Counted from the stretch's first letter, positions 1-8,272 are shown. The stretch is 64,000 nucleotides of DNA from Burkholderia sp. Bp9142 (GCF_003853415.1 NZ_QTPP01000031.1:1-64000), one strand, 5' to 3'. Numbers and translations: made by a program. The notes: generated by a model from the sequence alone, not told the origin.

Positions 1-105
1 GGCTACCCCCCCACCCCCCCCCCCCTCCCGCTACCCCCCCCCGGGGGGGGCCCCTTGTGCCCCCCGGGGCGCGCGGGGGGGCCCCCCGGGGGCCCCCCGC
101 GCCCG
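1..105. other. Low-complexity poly-C/poly-G edge, probable artefact
   Basis: The first hundred or so bases are almost only C and G in long homopolymer runs (C runs, then G runs, then alternating blocks). This is unlike the codon-biased GC-rich DNA that follows. Nothing codes convincingly here. It looks like a contig end built from low-quality reads rather than genomic sequence, although that cannot be proved from one window. Confidence 0.6.
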
Positions 106-127
106 GACCTGTCGGTCGGGTGGGGTG

Positions 128-379
128 TCAGGCCTGGGGCGCCGCGAGCTTCTGCTCGAGTTCCGCGACGCGCTTCTCGAGTTCCTCGAGACGCACGCGG
201 GTGCGGGCGAGCACCTGTGCCTGCGTGTCGAACTCCTCGCGCGTGACGAGATCGAGTTTCGAGAAGCCTTGCGACAGCATGGCCTTCACGTTGCGCTCGA
301 CATCCTTGGCCGGCGAGTTTTTCAGCAGGTCGCTGACGCGCGACTGCAGGTCGTTGAAAACATCGCTGGGTTGCTTCAT
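128..379 (-). CDS. ubiK: UbiK-type ubiquinone biosynthesis accessory factor (BMFP domain)
   Basis: An 83-residue protein made of an N-terminal amphipathic helical part starting MKQPSDVFNDLQ and a C-terminal coiled coil (about residues 45-80, heptads rich in Leu, Glu and Arg, ending in an Ala/Pro tail). This matches the short BMFP/YqiC family, whose enterobacterial member UbiK binds UbiJ and helps ubiquinone synthesis in the cytoplasm; that role is taken from the family. The start at 379 is chosen because MKQPSD is the conserved beginning and AGGGAAA lies just upstream on the minus strand; an upstream extension is possible but unlike the family. It is divergent from glnK. Confidence 0.85.
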   Translation of the reverse strand: MKQPSDVFNDLQSRVSDLLKNSPAKDVERNVKAMLSQGFSKLDLVTREEFDTQAQVLARTRVRLEELEKRVAELEQKLAAPQA

Positions 380-394
380 GAGATTTCCCTTCCT

Positions 395-411
395 TGCACA
401 AAAAATGTGCA
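395..411. promoter_or_regulatory. NtrC-like binding site
   Basis: The inverted repeat TGCAC-N7-GTGCA, separated by an A-run, fits the NtrC (NRI) consensus of the same half-sites and spacing. It lies 16 bases upstream of the ubiK start and about 275 bases upstream of the expected glnK transcription start. NtrC can activate sigma-54 promoters from such a distance. Only one clear site was seen, so the assignment is tentative. Confidence 0.45.
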
Positions 412-659
412 TCTTCAGTTGCATACGTGCCCATGATGCACACATGACCGGAAATGGTGCGCCCGTGGCGCGAATTCCGGGCATGGCGCCGGCATGGGTG
501 AATGGCCCGGTAAGCCGGGACGTGCGAGCACTCTAGCAACGATCCTTTCGGCGCGCCAGCAAACCTGGCCCACGTTGGCCATTCGGCCGGGCTTCCCTAC
601 CTTTCAGCATGCGATGCGACCCCGCTTCCGGGCCGTTCGACGCGACGCTCGAGCGAACA

Positions 660-675
660 TGGCATGCGAGTTGCT
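660..675 (+). promoter_or_regulatory. Sigma-54 (-24/-12) promoter of glnK-amtB
   Basis: TGGCATGCGAGTTGCT carries the invariant GG at 661-662 and GC at 673-674 separated by exactly 10 bases, and matches TGGCAY-N5-TTGCW closely. Transcription should begin near 686, leaving a leader of about 50 bases before glnK. Sigma-54 control of glnK-amtB under nitrogen limitation is the rule in Proteobacteria. This is the only sequence with correct spacing that I saw in the 357-base gap between ubiK and glnK. Confidence 0.75.
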
Positions 676-736
676 GAGGAAGAGACCGTTACAACATTCC
701 AACCAATTCGACGGGACTACCCAGCGAGAGGACTTC

Positions 737-1075
737 ATGAAACTGATTACCGCAATCATCAAGCCGTTCAAGCTCGATGAGACGCGCGAAGCGCTCTCCG
801 CGCTCGGCGTCTCCGGCATCACGGTGACGGAGGTGAAAGGGTTCGGGCGCCAGAAGGGGCATACCGAGCTGTACCGGGGCGCCGAATACGTGGTCGATTT
901 CCTGCCGAAGATGAAGATCGAGGCGGCCGTGTCCGACGATCTCGTCGACCAGGCGGTCGAGGCGATCGAACGGGCCGCACGCACCGGCAAGATCGGCGAC
1001 GGGAAGATCTTCGTCACGCCGATCGAGCAGGTGATCCGGATCCGGACCGGGGAGACAGGCGCGGACGCGCTGTAA
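737..1075 (+). CDS. glnK: PII nitrogen regulatory protein GlnK
   Basis: A 112-residue PII signal protein. The T-loop RGAEYVVDFLPK carries Tyr51, the residue uridylylated by GlnD in the family, and the B-loop TGKIGDGKIFV binds nucleotide. PII proteins sense 2-oxoglutarate and ATP/ADP and, when not modified, plug AmtB and act on NtrB and GlnE. The start at 737 gives the canonical MKLITAIIKPFK beginning and is preceded by GAGAGGA. It lies 33 bases before amtB, and this pairing with a sigma-54 promoter identifies it as GlnK rather than the glnB copy elsewhere. Confidence 0.95.
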   Translation: MKLITAIIKPFKLDETREALSALGVSGITVTEVKGFGRQKGHTELYRGAEYVVDFLPKMKIEAAVSDDLVDQAVEAIERAARTGKIGDGKIFVTPIEQVIRIRTGETGADAL

Positions 1076-1108
1076 CAGACAAAGACAAGCGACAAGAGGA
1101 AACCCGAG

Positions 1109-2614
1109 ATGCGCAAACTTCTGATGTCCCTGCTGATGGCCGGCTCGCTGATCGCGGCCGGCGTCGGCCCCGCACTCGCTGACGACGCGGCCTCCGCCGC
1201 GGCTGCGTCCGCGCCCGCCGCAACGGCGTCCGATGCCTCGGCTGCCGCGGCTCCGGCCGCTTCGGCGCCGGCTGCCGACGCATCGGCTGCCGCCGCCACC
1301 CCCGCTTCGGGCGCCGCCGACGCATCGGCTGCGGCCGCCGCGTCCGCGCCGGCCGCCCCGGCGGCACCGACCGCGCCGTTCTCCGTCGATTCGTCGAAGA
1401 TCAGCGCCGGCGACACCGCATGGATGCTGACCTCCACGGCGCTCGTGCTGTTCATGACGATCCCCGGCCTCGCGCTGTTCTACGCGGGCATGGTCCGCAA
1501 GAAGAACGTGCTCGCGACCGTGATGCAGAGCTTCGCGATCACCGCGGTGATCACGGTGCTGTGGACGGTGGTCGGCTACAGCCTCGCGTTCACGCCGGGC
1601 AACGGCTTCATCGGCGGCCTGTCGCGCGTGTTCCTGCACGGGATGAACTACATCAAGGGCGACAAGGCGACGACGCTGACCGTCAGCCACCTGGCGACGA
1701 CGATTCCGGAATCGGTCTACTTCGTCTACCAGATGACGTTCGCGATCATCACGCCGGCGCTGATCTGCGGCGCGTTCGCCGACCGGATGAAGTTCTCGGC
1801 GATGCTCGTGTTCATGACGCTCTGGTCGCTGATCGTCTATGTGCCGATCGCGCACATGGTGTGGGAGCCGACTGGCTGGCTGTCGTCGGACGGCGTGCTC
1901 GACTTCGCGGGCGGCACGGTCGTGCACATCAACGCCGGTATCGCGGGCCTCGTGTCGTGCCTGATGCTCGGCAAGCGCGTCGGCTTCGGCCGTGAATCGA
2001 TGGCGCCGCACAACCTCGTGCTGACGATGATCGGCGGCTCGATGCTGTGGGTCGGCTGGTTCGGCTTCAACGCGGGTTCCGCGGTCGCGGCCGACGGCCG
2101 TGCCGGCTTCGCGATGCTGACGACGCAAGTCGCGACGGCCTGCGCGGCGCTCGGCTGGATGTTCGCCGAGTGGATCGCGAAGGGCAAGCCGTCGGTGCTC
2201 GGCATCGTGTCGGGCGCGGTCGCGGGTCTGGTGGCGATCACGCCGGCGGCCGGCTTCGTCGGCGTGGCGGGCGCACTCGTGATCGGCATCGCCGCCGGCG
2301 TCGTGTGCTTCTGGTCGGCGACGTGGCTCAAGTCGAAGCTCGGCTACGACGATTCGCTCGATGCGTTCGGCGTGCACGGCGTGGGCGGGATTCTCGGCGC
2401 GCTGCTGACCGGCGTGTTCGCGGTCAAGGACATCGGCGGTTTCGACGGCAGCCTGCTGCTGCAGGCGAAGGGCGTACTGATCACGCTGGTGTACAGCGGC
2501 GTGCTGAGCTTCGTGCTGCTGAAGCTGATCGACCTGACGATCGGCCTGCGCGTGACCGAAGAGGAAGAGCGCGAAGGCCTCGACGTGGTGCTGCACGGCG
2601 AGCACGTCGAATAA
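1109..2614 (+). CDS. amtB: Ammonium transporter AmtB with Ala-rich N-terminal linker
   Basis: A 501-residue Amt/Rh family channel for NH4+/NH3 in the inner membrane. Residues 1-24 look like a signal peptide ending ALA. Residues 25-90 are an unusual low-complexity Ala/Ser/Pro/Asp stretch, and the membrane domain with about 11 segments follows from residue 104. The family's signatures are visible, including the segment around FGVHGVGGILG, which contains the second pore His. It follows glnK by 33 bases and shares its sigma-54 promoter, so it should be made under nitrogen limitation and gated by GlnK. The C-terminal tail ends in the acidic EEEEREGLD region typical of Amt cytoplasmic tails. Confidence 0.95.
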   Translation: MRKLLMSLLMAGSLIAAGVGPALADDAASAAAASAPAATASDASAAAAPAASAPAADASAAAATPASGAADASAAAAASAPAAPAAPTAPFSVDSSKISAGDTAWMLTSTALVLFMTIPGLALFYAGMVRKKNVLATVMQSFAITAVITVLWTVVGYSLAFTPGNGFIGGLSRVFLHGMNYIKGDKATTLTVSHLATTIPESVYFVYQMTFAIITPALICGAFADRMKFSAMLVFMTLWSLIVYVPIAHMVWEPTGWLSSDGVLDFAGGTVVHINAGIAGLVSCLMLGKRVGFGRESMAPHNLVLTMIGGSMLWVGWFGFNAGSAVAADGRAGFAMLTTQVATACAALGWMFAEWIAKGKPSVLGIVSGAVAGLVAITPAAGFVGVAGALVIGIAAGVVCFWSATWLKSKLGYDDSLDAFGVHGVGGILGALLTGVFAVKDIGGFDGSLLLQAKGVLITLVYSGVLSFVLLKLIDLTIGLRVTEEEEREGLDVVLHGEHVE

Positions 2615-2679
2615 GTCGTACGGATGACGGCGGGCCGCCGCGCAGACGGCGCCCGCCACGAATGAGCGCAGCGACTTCG

Positions 2680-2705
2680 GCCCGCCCACCCGGCGGGCTT
2701 TTTTT
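2680..2705 (+). terminator. Rho-independent terminator after amtB
   Basis: GCCCGCC (2680-2686) pairs with GGCGGGC (2692-2698) around a 5-base loop and is followed by seven T. It closes the glnK-amtB unit. Confidence 0.9.
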
Positions 2706-2856
2706 CTCCCGCGTCCTGCCGCCGTAGCGCATAACCCTTCGACCTATCGGGTCAATAGCCGAAAACTTCCTCCCAACCCTTGCGAAGCCGGGAACAATCC
2801 CCAAATGGGCGAGGCAATTGCTCTACAATCTTCATTCTCCCGCTCGCGAGTGATTC

Positions 2857-4146
2857 ATGGTTCCCCACCTCGTTACCGCGTTGAACGGTCCGCTGCTCGA
2901 ACTCGAGCAGAAGATCCTCGACGCGACGCCTGCGATCGAACGCTGGTTCAGGCTCGAATGGCAGGAACACACCCCGCCGTTCTATTGTTCGGTGGACCTG
3001 CGCAACGCCGGCTTCAAGCTGGCGCCCGTCGACGCGAACCTGTTCCCCGGCGCGTTCAATAATCTGCCGTCCGAAGTGCTGCCGCTCGCCGTCCAGGCCG
3101 CGATGGCCGCGATCGAGAAGATCTGCCCGGACGCGAAGAACCTGCTCGTGATTCCCGAGCTGCCGACCCGCAACGCGTTCTACCTGGAAAACGTCGCGCG
3201 GCTCGCGACGATCATGCGCCAGGCCGGCCTGAACGTGCGCTTCGGCTCGCTCGACCCGAGCATCACCGACATGACACCGATCACGCTGGCCGACGGTCAG
3301 AAGATCGTGCTCGAACCGCTCGAGCGTTCGCAGCGCCGCCTCGGCCTGAAGAATTTCGATCCGTGCTCGATCCTGCTGAACAACGACCTGTCGGCCGGGA
3401 TTCCCGCCGTGCTGGAGAACCTGCACGAGCAGTACCTGCTGCCGCCGCTGCACGCGGGCTGGGCCGTGCGCCGCAAGTCGACGCACTTTGCATGCTACGA
3501 CGACGTCGCGAAGAAGTTCGCGAAGATGGTCGGCGTCGATCCGTGGATGGTGAATCCGTATTTCGCGCATGTCGAAGGCGTCGACTGGCAGGCGCATGAA
3601 GGCGAGCAGGCGCTCGCCGACGCGATCGACGGCGTGCTGAAGAAGATCGCGCGCAAGTACCGCGAATACGGGATCAGTGAAAAGCCGTACGTCGTCGTGA
3701 AGGCCGACGCGGGCACCGCCGGGCGCGGTGTGATGACCGTGCACGACGCGGCCGAGATCGGCCGCATGTCGAAGGCCGAGCGCGCGCAGATGGCCGAGTC
3801 GAAGGCCGGCCTTGAGGTGCGCGACGTGATCGTGCAGGAAGGCGTCTATACGTTCGAGCGCGTCGGCGACGAAGTCGCGGAGCCCGTCGTGTACATGATC
3901 GACCGCTACGTGGTCGGCGGTTTCTACCGCACGCACGGCGGCCGCGAGCGCGACCAGAACCTGAACGCGCCCGGCATGCATTACGTGCCGCTCGGCTTCG
4001 AGCACACCGCGCTGCCGGATGCCGGCGCGAAGCCGGGTGCCGCGCCGCCGAACCGCTTCTACATGTACGGCGTCGTCGCGCGCCTGTCGCTGATCGCGTC
4101 GTCGATCGAACTGGAAAAGACCGATCCCGAAGCCATCCAGGTGTAA
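2857..4146 (+). CDS. gshA: Glutamate-cysteine ligase (beta-proteobacterial type)
   Basis: A 429-residue protein that resembles the GshA class found in Burkholderia and relatives, which is unrelated in sequence to enterobacterial GshA. It catalyses ATP-dependent joining of glutamate and cysteine, the first step of glutathione synthesis. The C-terminal half has long conserved blocks (VVVKADAGTAGRGVMTV, then DRYVVGGFYRTHGGRERDQN) of ATP-grasp character. A possible -10 (TACAAT, 2824-2829) lies upstream, but no good -35 was seen. gshB follows 25 bases downstream, so the two steps of the pathway are one operon. Confidence 0.92.
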   Translation: MVPHLVTALNGPLLELEQKILDATPAIERWFRLEWQEHTPPFYCSVDLRNAGFKLAPVDANLFPGAFNNLPSEVLPLAVQAAMAAIEKICPDAKNLLVIPELPTRNAFYLENVARLATIMRQAGLNVRFGSLDPSITDMTPITLADGQKIVLEPLERSQRRLGLKNFDPCSILLNNDLSAGIPAVLENLHEQYLLPPLHAGWAVRRKSTHFACYDDVAKKFAKMVGVDPWMVNPYFAHVEGVDWQAHEGEQALADAIDGVLKKIARKYREYGISEKPYVVVKADAGTAGRGVMTVHDAAEIGRMSKAERAQMAESKAGLEVRDVIVQEGVYTFERVGDEVAEPVVYMIDRYVVGGFYRTHGGRERDQNLNAPGMHYVPLGFEHTALPDAGAKPGAAPPNRFYMYGVVARLSLIASSIELEKTDPEAIQV

Positions 4147-4171
4147 CGGCTTCGCCACGTACAGGACCCGC

Positions 4172-5128
4172 ATGGACATTCTCTTTATCGCCGACCCGCT
4201 CGAGCGCTTCAAGATCTACAAGGATTCGACCTACGCGATGATGGCGGAGGCTGCGCGCCGCGGGCATGCGGTGTACGCGTGCCAGCCGCACCAGCTCGCG
4301 TGGACGGGCTCGGGCGTCGAGGCGGACGTGCAGCGCGTGACGATCGTCGGCGACACGGCCGACCTGCATCGTCATCCGTGGTACGAGGCGGCCGCGCATG
4401 AATCCCGCCGGCTGACGTCGTTCGGCGCGGTGCTGATGCGCAAGGATCCGCCGTTCGACATGGAATACGTGACGGCCACCTGGATGCTCGAGCTTGCCGA
4501 GCGCGCAGGCGCACGCGTGTTCAACAAGCCGCAGTCGATCCGCGATCACTCGGAGAAGCTGGCGATCGGCGAGTTTCCGCAGTTCGTCGCGCCGACGCTC
4601 GTCACGCGTGACGCCGCCCGCTTGCGTGCGTTCCACGCCGAGCATGGCGACGTGATCGTGAAGCCGCTCGACGGGATGGGCGGGATGGGCGTGTTCCGCG
4701 TGAAGGCCGACGGGATGAATCTCGGCGCGATCATCGAGATGCTCGGTCATGACGGCACGCGCTCGCTGATGATCCAGAAGTTCATTCCCGAGATCAAGGC
4801 GGGCGACAAGCGCATTCTGCTGATCGCGGGCGAGCCGGTGCCGTATTCGCTCGCGCGGATCCCGCAGGGCAGCGAGGTGCGCGGCAATCTCGCCGCGGGC
4901 GGGCTGGGCGTCGCGCAGCCGCTGACGCCGCGCGATCGCGAGATCGCCGAGACGCTCGGGCCGGTGCTCGCCGCGCGCGGGCTGCTGCTGGTCGGGCTCG
5001 ACGCGATCGGCGACTGGCTGACCGAGGTGAACGTGACGAGCCCGACGTGCTTCCGCGAAATCATGGAGCAGACGGGCTTCGACGTCGCCGCGATGTTCAT
5101 CGACGCGCTGGAGCGGGCGGCCGCGTAG
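4172..5128 (+). CDS. gshB: Glutathione synthase
   Basis: A 318-residue ATP-grasp ligase that adds glycine to gamma-glutamylcysteine. The N-terminal substrate domain begins MDILFIADPLERFKIYKD, as in GshB. The ATP-grasp core includes VKPLDGMGGMGVFRV (about residues 164-178) and the metal-binding end TEVNVTSPTCFREI near residue 290. The length fits the family. It lies directly after gshA and completes the pathway. Confidence 0.95.
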   Translation: MDILFIADPLERFKIYKDSTYAMMAEAARRGHAVYACQPHQLAWTGSGVEADVQRVTIVGDTADLHRHPWYEAAAHESRRLTSFGAVLMRKDPPFDMEYVTATWMLELAERAGARVFNKPQSIRDHSEKLAIGEFPQFVAPTLVTRDAARLRAFHAEHGDVIVKPLDGMGGMGVFRVKADGMNLGAIIEMLGHDGTRSLMIQKFIPEIKAGDKRILLIAGEPVPYSLARIPQGSEVRGNLAAGGLGVAQPLTPRDREIAETLGPVLAARGLLLVGLDAIGDWLTEVNVTSPTCFREIMEQTGFDVAAMFIDALERAAA

Positions 5129-5359
5129 CCCGCTTTCCGCGCAACCCCGGCGGCGGCCGCGCAGGTCCCCCGTCGCCGGAGCGGTTCGACCGGCCTGCTA
5201 CAATGCCCGCTTGCCCGGTGCCGCGAACAGCGCGCCGAAGGCCCGGCGGTCGGGCCGAAACCGTTGCAAGGCTGAACATGAAACGATTCCCACACTCGCT
5301 ATGCTCGTTGCCCCGCCGCGGGGCGTCGGCCCGCCAGGGGCGGCCGGGGGCGGTCTGAC

Positions 5360-5830
5360 ATGGCCGGGATTCTGATCATCGCGCACGCGCCGCTCGCCAC
5401 CGCGCTGCGGGACTGCATCGCGCACATCTACGGCGGCGTGCCCGCGCGCATCGGCTGTATCGACGTGCTGGCGGACAGCGACCCCACCCAGGTGATGGCG
5501 TTCGCGCATGCGGAGCTCGCGCGGCTCAGGGAAGAGAACGGCGTCGTCGTGCTGACCGACATGTACGGCGCGACGCCCGCGAACATCGCGGGCCAGCTCG
5601 CGAAGCTCGACAACGTGCGCGTGCTGGCGGGCGTGAACCTGCCGATGCTGGTGCGGGCCGTCTGCTACCGCACCGTGCCACTCGACAAGCTCGTCGACAA
5701 GGCGCTGTCCGGCGGCGCGAAGGGCGTCCATGAAGTGGCGGCCGGCACGCCGCCGCCGCCGACCGAGGCCGGCTGCGGCCAATGCGCGCCGATTCCGCCC
5801 GAGCCGCAATCGCGCACCGAGTCGCACTGA
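5360..5830 (+). CDS. PTS system mannose/fructose-type EIIA component
   Basis: A 156-residue protein with an EIIA-Man (PTS_IIA_man) domain. The N-terminus AGILIIAHAPLATAL presents His9, the expected phosphorylation site, and TDMYGATPANIAG is the conserved second block. The last 30 residues are Pro/Ala rich and probably disordered. No EIIB or EIIC gene is nearby; HPr and EI follow directly, so this chain probably regulates rather than transports. The start at 5360 gives the family's N-terminus. A long leader (5129-5359) precedes it, with a possible TACAAT -10 at 5199-5204. Confidence 0.88.
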   Translation: MAGILIIAHAPLATALRDCIAHIYGGVPARIGCIDVLADSDPTQVMAFAHAELARLREENGVVVLTDMYGATPANIAGQLAKLDNVRVLAGVNLPMLVRAVCYRTVPLDKLVDKALSGGAKGVHEVAAGTPPPPTEAGCGQCAPIPPEPQSRTESH

Positions 5831-5850
5831 CCGTCCCGTTTTCCGTTTTA

Positions 5851-5929
5851 GACCGACCCGCCGACGCACGTCGCCGGCGGCCTCGACCGACCCGCCGACG
5901 CACGTCGCCGGCGGCCTCGACCGACCCGA
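5851..5929. repeat. 34-bp tandem repeat upstream of ptsH
   Basis: Two identical adjacent 34-base units (5851-5884 and 5885-5918) are followed by a third copy broken off after about 11 bases (5919-5929). Each unit contains CCGACGCACGTCGCCGGCGG, in which CCGACG... and ...CGTCGCCGG make short inverted segments. The repeat lies in the gap between the EIIA gene and ptsH and ends about 10 bases before the ptsH start, where no classical Shine-Dalgarno site was seen. Confidence 0.95.
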
Positions 5930-5938
5930 CCGAGAATC

Positions 5939-6208
5939 ATGCTTCAACAAGAAACCACCATCGTCAACAAATTGGGGCTCCATGCACGCGCATCGGCCAA
6001 GCTTACGCAACTGGCCGGCAACTTCCAGTCGGAAGTCTGGATGACGCGCAACGGACGCAAGATCAACGCGAAAAGCATCATGGGCGTGATGATGCTCGCG
6101 GCGGGCATCGGCAGCTCGGTGACGATCGAGACCGAAGGTCCCGACGAACGCGAGGCAATGGACGCGCTGCTCAAGCTGATCTCGGACAAGTTCGGCGAAG
6201 GTCAGTGA
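5939..6208 (+). CDS. ptsH: HPr phosphocarrier protein
   Basis: An 89-residue HPr. NKLGLHARASAKL carries His15, the residue phosphorylated by EI, and KSIMGVMML carries Ser46, the HPr kinase site in species that have HprK. HPr passes phosphate from EI to EIIA proteins in the cytoplasm. It lies between the mannose-type EIIA gene and ptsI. Ser46 with its conserved surroundings suggests kinase control, although hprK is not in this window. Confidence 0.95.
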   Translation: MLQQETTIVNKLGLHARASAKLTQLAGNFQSEVWMTRNGRKINAKSIMGVMMLAAGIGSSVTIETEGPDEREAMDALLKLISDKFGEGQ

Positions 6209-6248
6209 TCCGCGCACAGCGCACGGGATCGCTGCCGTTTCCAGTCAG

Positions 6249-6276
6249 AATGCCGCGTTTTCCGCGGCATTTTTTT
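6249..6276 (+). terminator. Rho-independent terminator between ptsH and ptsI
   Basis: AATGCCGCG (6249-6257) pairs with CGCGGCATT (6263-6271) around a 5-base loop, with a T-run to 6276. It would limit ptsI transcription from the ptsH side, so ptsI may be expressed at a lower level or from its own promoter. Confidence 0.88.
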
Positions 6277-6416
6277 CGTCCGAAGCATTGATGCGGAAAG
6301 TGCAATGCTGCGCTGCACGCAGTCAGCATGGAGGCGCGGAATTTATAATCACTAACCGGGGTCATAAGCGCATCGCAGCAGTGTGCCGCGGCTTTACTTG
6401 TACAGAGGAGGTGCGC

Positions 6417-8189
6417 GTGTCTTTCACGCTGCATGGCATTCCCGTCTCACGTGGTATCGCGATCGGGCGAGCGTACCTGATCGCGCCGGCGGCGCTCGAC
6501 GTCGCCCACTACCTGGTCGAGGCGAACCAGATCGACGCCGAGGTCGAGCGTTTCCGCACGGCGCGCGAGGTCGTGCATCGCGAACTCGAGGCGCTGCGCG
6601 CCGACCTGACCGACGACACGCCGACCGAAGTGGGCGCGTTCATCGACGTCCACGCGATGATCCTGAGCGACGCGATGCTCGTGCAGGAAACCATCGACCT
6701 GATCCGCACGCGCCGCTACAACGTCGAATGGGCGCTGACCGAGCAGCTCGAGCTGCTCACGCGCCACTTCGACGACATCGAGGACGAATACCTGCGCGAG
6801 CGCAAGGCCGACATCGAACAGGTGGTCGAGCGCGTGCTGAAGGCGCTCGCGGGCGCGCCTTCGGCATCGCAGGCGCTCGATCGCGCGGCCGCGCAAGGCC
6901 AGAACGAGATGATCGTCGTCGCGCACGACATCGCGCCGGCCGACATGATGCAGTTCAAGTCGCAGTCGTTCCAGGCGTTCGTCACCGATCTGGGCGGCCG
7001 CACGTCGCACACGGCGATCGTCGCGCGCAGCCTCGGCATTCCGGCCGCGGTCGGCGTCCAGCATGCGAGCGCGCTGATCCGCCAGAACGACCTGATCATC
7101 GTCGACGGCGACCAGGGGATCGTGATCGTCGATCCGGCGCCGATCGTCCTCGAGGAATATTCGTACCGCCAGTCCGAGAAGCTGCTGGAGCAACGCAAGC
7201 TGCAGCGCCTGAAGTTCTCGCCGACGCAAACGTTGTGCGGCACCAAGATCGAGCTGTACGCGAACATCGAACTGCCCGACGACGCGAAGGCTGCCGTCGA
7301 GGCCGGCGCGGTCGGCGTCGGGCTGTTCCGCTCCGAGTTCCTGTTCATGCATCAGAAGGAGATGCCGGAGGAGGAAGAGCAGTTCGCCGCGTACAAGCGC
7401 GCGGTCGAGTGGATGAAGGGCATGCCGGTGACGATCCGCACGATCGACGTCGGCGCGGACAAGCCGCTCGAGGCGCTCGACGAAGGCTACGAGACGGCGC
7501 CGAACCCGGCGCTTGGCCTGCGCGCGATCCGCTGGAGCCTGTCCGAGCCGCAGATGTTCCTCACGCAGCTGCGCGCGATCCTGCGCGCGTCCGCGTTCGG
7601 GCAGGTGAAGATCCTGATCCCGATGCTCGCGCACGCGCAGGAGATCGACCAGACGCTCGACCTGATCCGCGAGGCGAAGCGCCAGCTCGACGACGCGGGG
7701 CTCGCGTACGATCCGAACGTGCGCATCGGCGCGATGATCGAGATCCCGGCCGCGGCGATCGCGCTGCCGCTGTTCCTGAAGCGCTTCGACTTCCTGTCGA
7801 TCGGCACGAACGACCTGATCCAGTACACGCTCGCGATCGACCGCGCGGACAACGCGGTCGCGCACCTGTACGACCCGCTGCATCCGGCGGTGCTGCACCT
7901 GATCGCCTATACGCTGCGCGAAGCGAAGCGCGCGGGCGTGTCCGTATCGGTGTGCGGGGAGATGGCGGGCGATCCGGCGCTCACGCGCCTGTTGCTCGGG
8001 ATGGGGCTCACCGAATTCTCGATGCACCCGAGCCAGTTGCTGGTCGTGAAGCAGGAGATCCTGCGCGCGCACCTGAAGGCGCTCGAAAAGCCGACGGCCG
8101 ACGTGCTGGCCGCGTTCGAGCCCGAGGAAGTGCAGGCGGCGCTCAAGCGCCTGGCGGTCGCGGAACCGCGCGCGGACGCGGCCGCCTAG
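6417..8189 (+). CDS. ptsI: Phosphoenolpyruvate-protein phosphotransferase (Enzyme I)
   Basis: A 590-residue Enzyme I that takes phosphate from phosphoenolpyruvate and gives it to HPr. The N-terminal HPr-binding and swivel region contains GGRTSHTAIVARSLG with the active His near residue 198. The C-terminal PEP-binding barrel has SIGTNDLIQYTLAIDR and the catalytic-Cys motif VCGEMAGDP. The GTG at 6417 is preferred because GAGGAGG ends 5 bases upstream and it gives the family N-terminus (SFTLHGIPVSRG); the reading frame is open further upstream to 6288 but without family similarity. Confidence 0.95.
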   Translation: MSFTLHGIPVSRGIAIGRAYLIAPAALDVAHYLVEANQIDAEVERFRTAREVVHRELEALRADLTDDTPTEVGAFIDVHAMILSDAMLVQETIDLIRTRRYNVEWALTEQLELLTRHFDDIEDEYLRERKADIEQVVERVLKALAGAPSASQALDRAAAQGQNEMIVVAHDIAPADMMQFKSQSFQAFVTDLGGRTSHTAIVARSLGIPAAVGVQHASALIRQNDLIIVDGDQGIVIVDPAPIVLEEYSYRQSEKLLEQRKLQRLKFSPTQTLCGTKIELYANIELPDDAKAAVEAGAVGVGLFRSEFLFMHQKEMPEEEEQFAAYKRAVEWMKGMPVTIRTIDVGADKPLEALDEGYETAPNPALGLRAIRWSLSEPQMFLTQLRAILRASAFGQVKILIPMLAHAQEIDQTLDLIREAKRQLDDAGLAYDPNVRIGAMIEIPAAAIALPLFLKRFDFLSIGTNDLIQYTLAIDRADNAVAHLYDPLHPAVLHLIAYTLREAKRAGVSVSVCGEMAGDPALTRLLLGMGLTEFSMHPSQLLVVKQEILRAHLKALEKPTADVLAAFEPEEVQAALKRLAVAEPRADAAA

Positions 8190-8238
8190 GCGGCGCGGGC
8201 CGCGCCGCGGCATCGTAGCGAACGTAGCGAAACGTCAC

Positions 8239-8260
8239 GCATGCGCCGTTCGGCGCATGC
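8239..8260. terminator. Hairpin between convergent ptsI and moeB-like gene
   Basis: GCATGCGCCG (8239-8248) and CGGCGCATGC (8251-8260) form a perfect stem that closes on itself (4-base loop in practice). No T-run follows on either strand. Its position between two convergent genes suggests a weak bidirectional terminator or 3'-end protector. Confidence 0.5.
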
Positions 8261-8272
8261 ATCGCGCGCGCG

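Noticed and set aside
564..580. TGGCCCACGTTGGCC considered as the glnK sigma-54 promoter
   Set aside because: The GG and GC are not 10 bases apart; the element at 660-675 has the correct spacing.
5851..5929. Tandem repeat considered as a CRISPR array
   Set aside because: The units are directly adjacent with no spacers and there are no cas genes.
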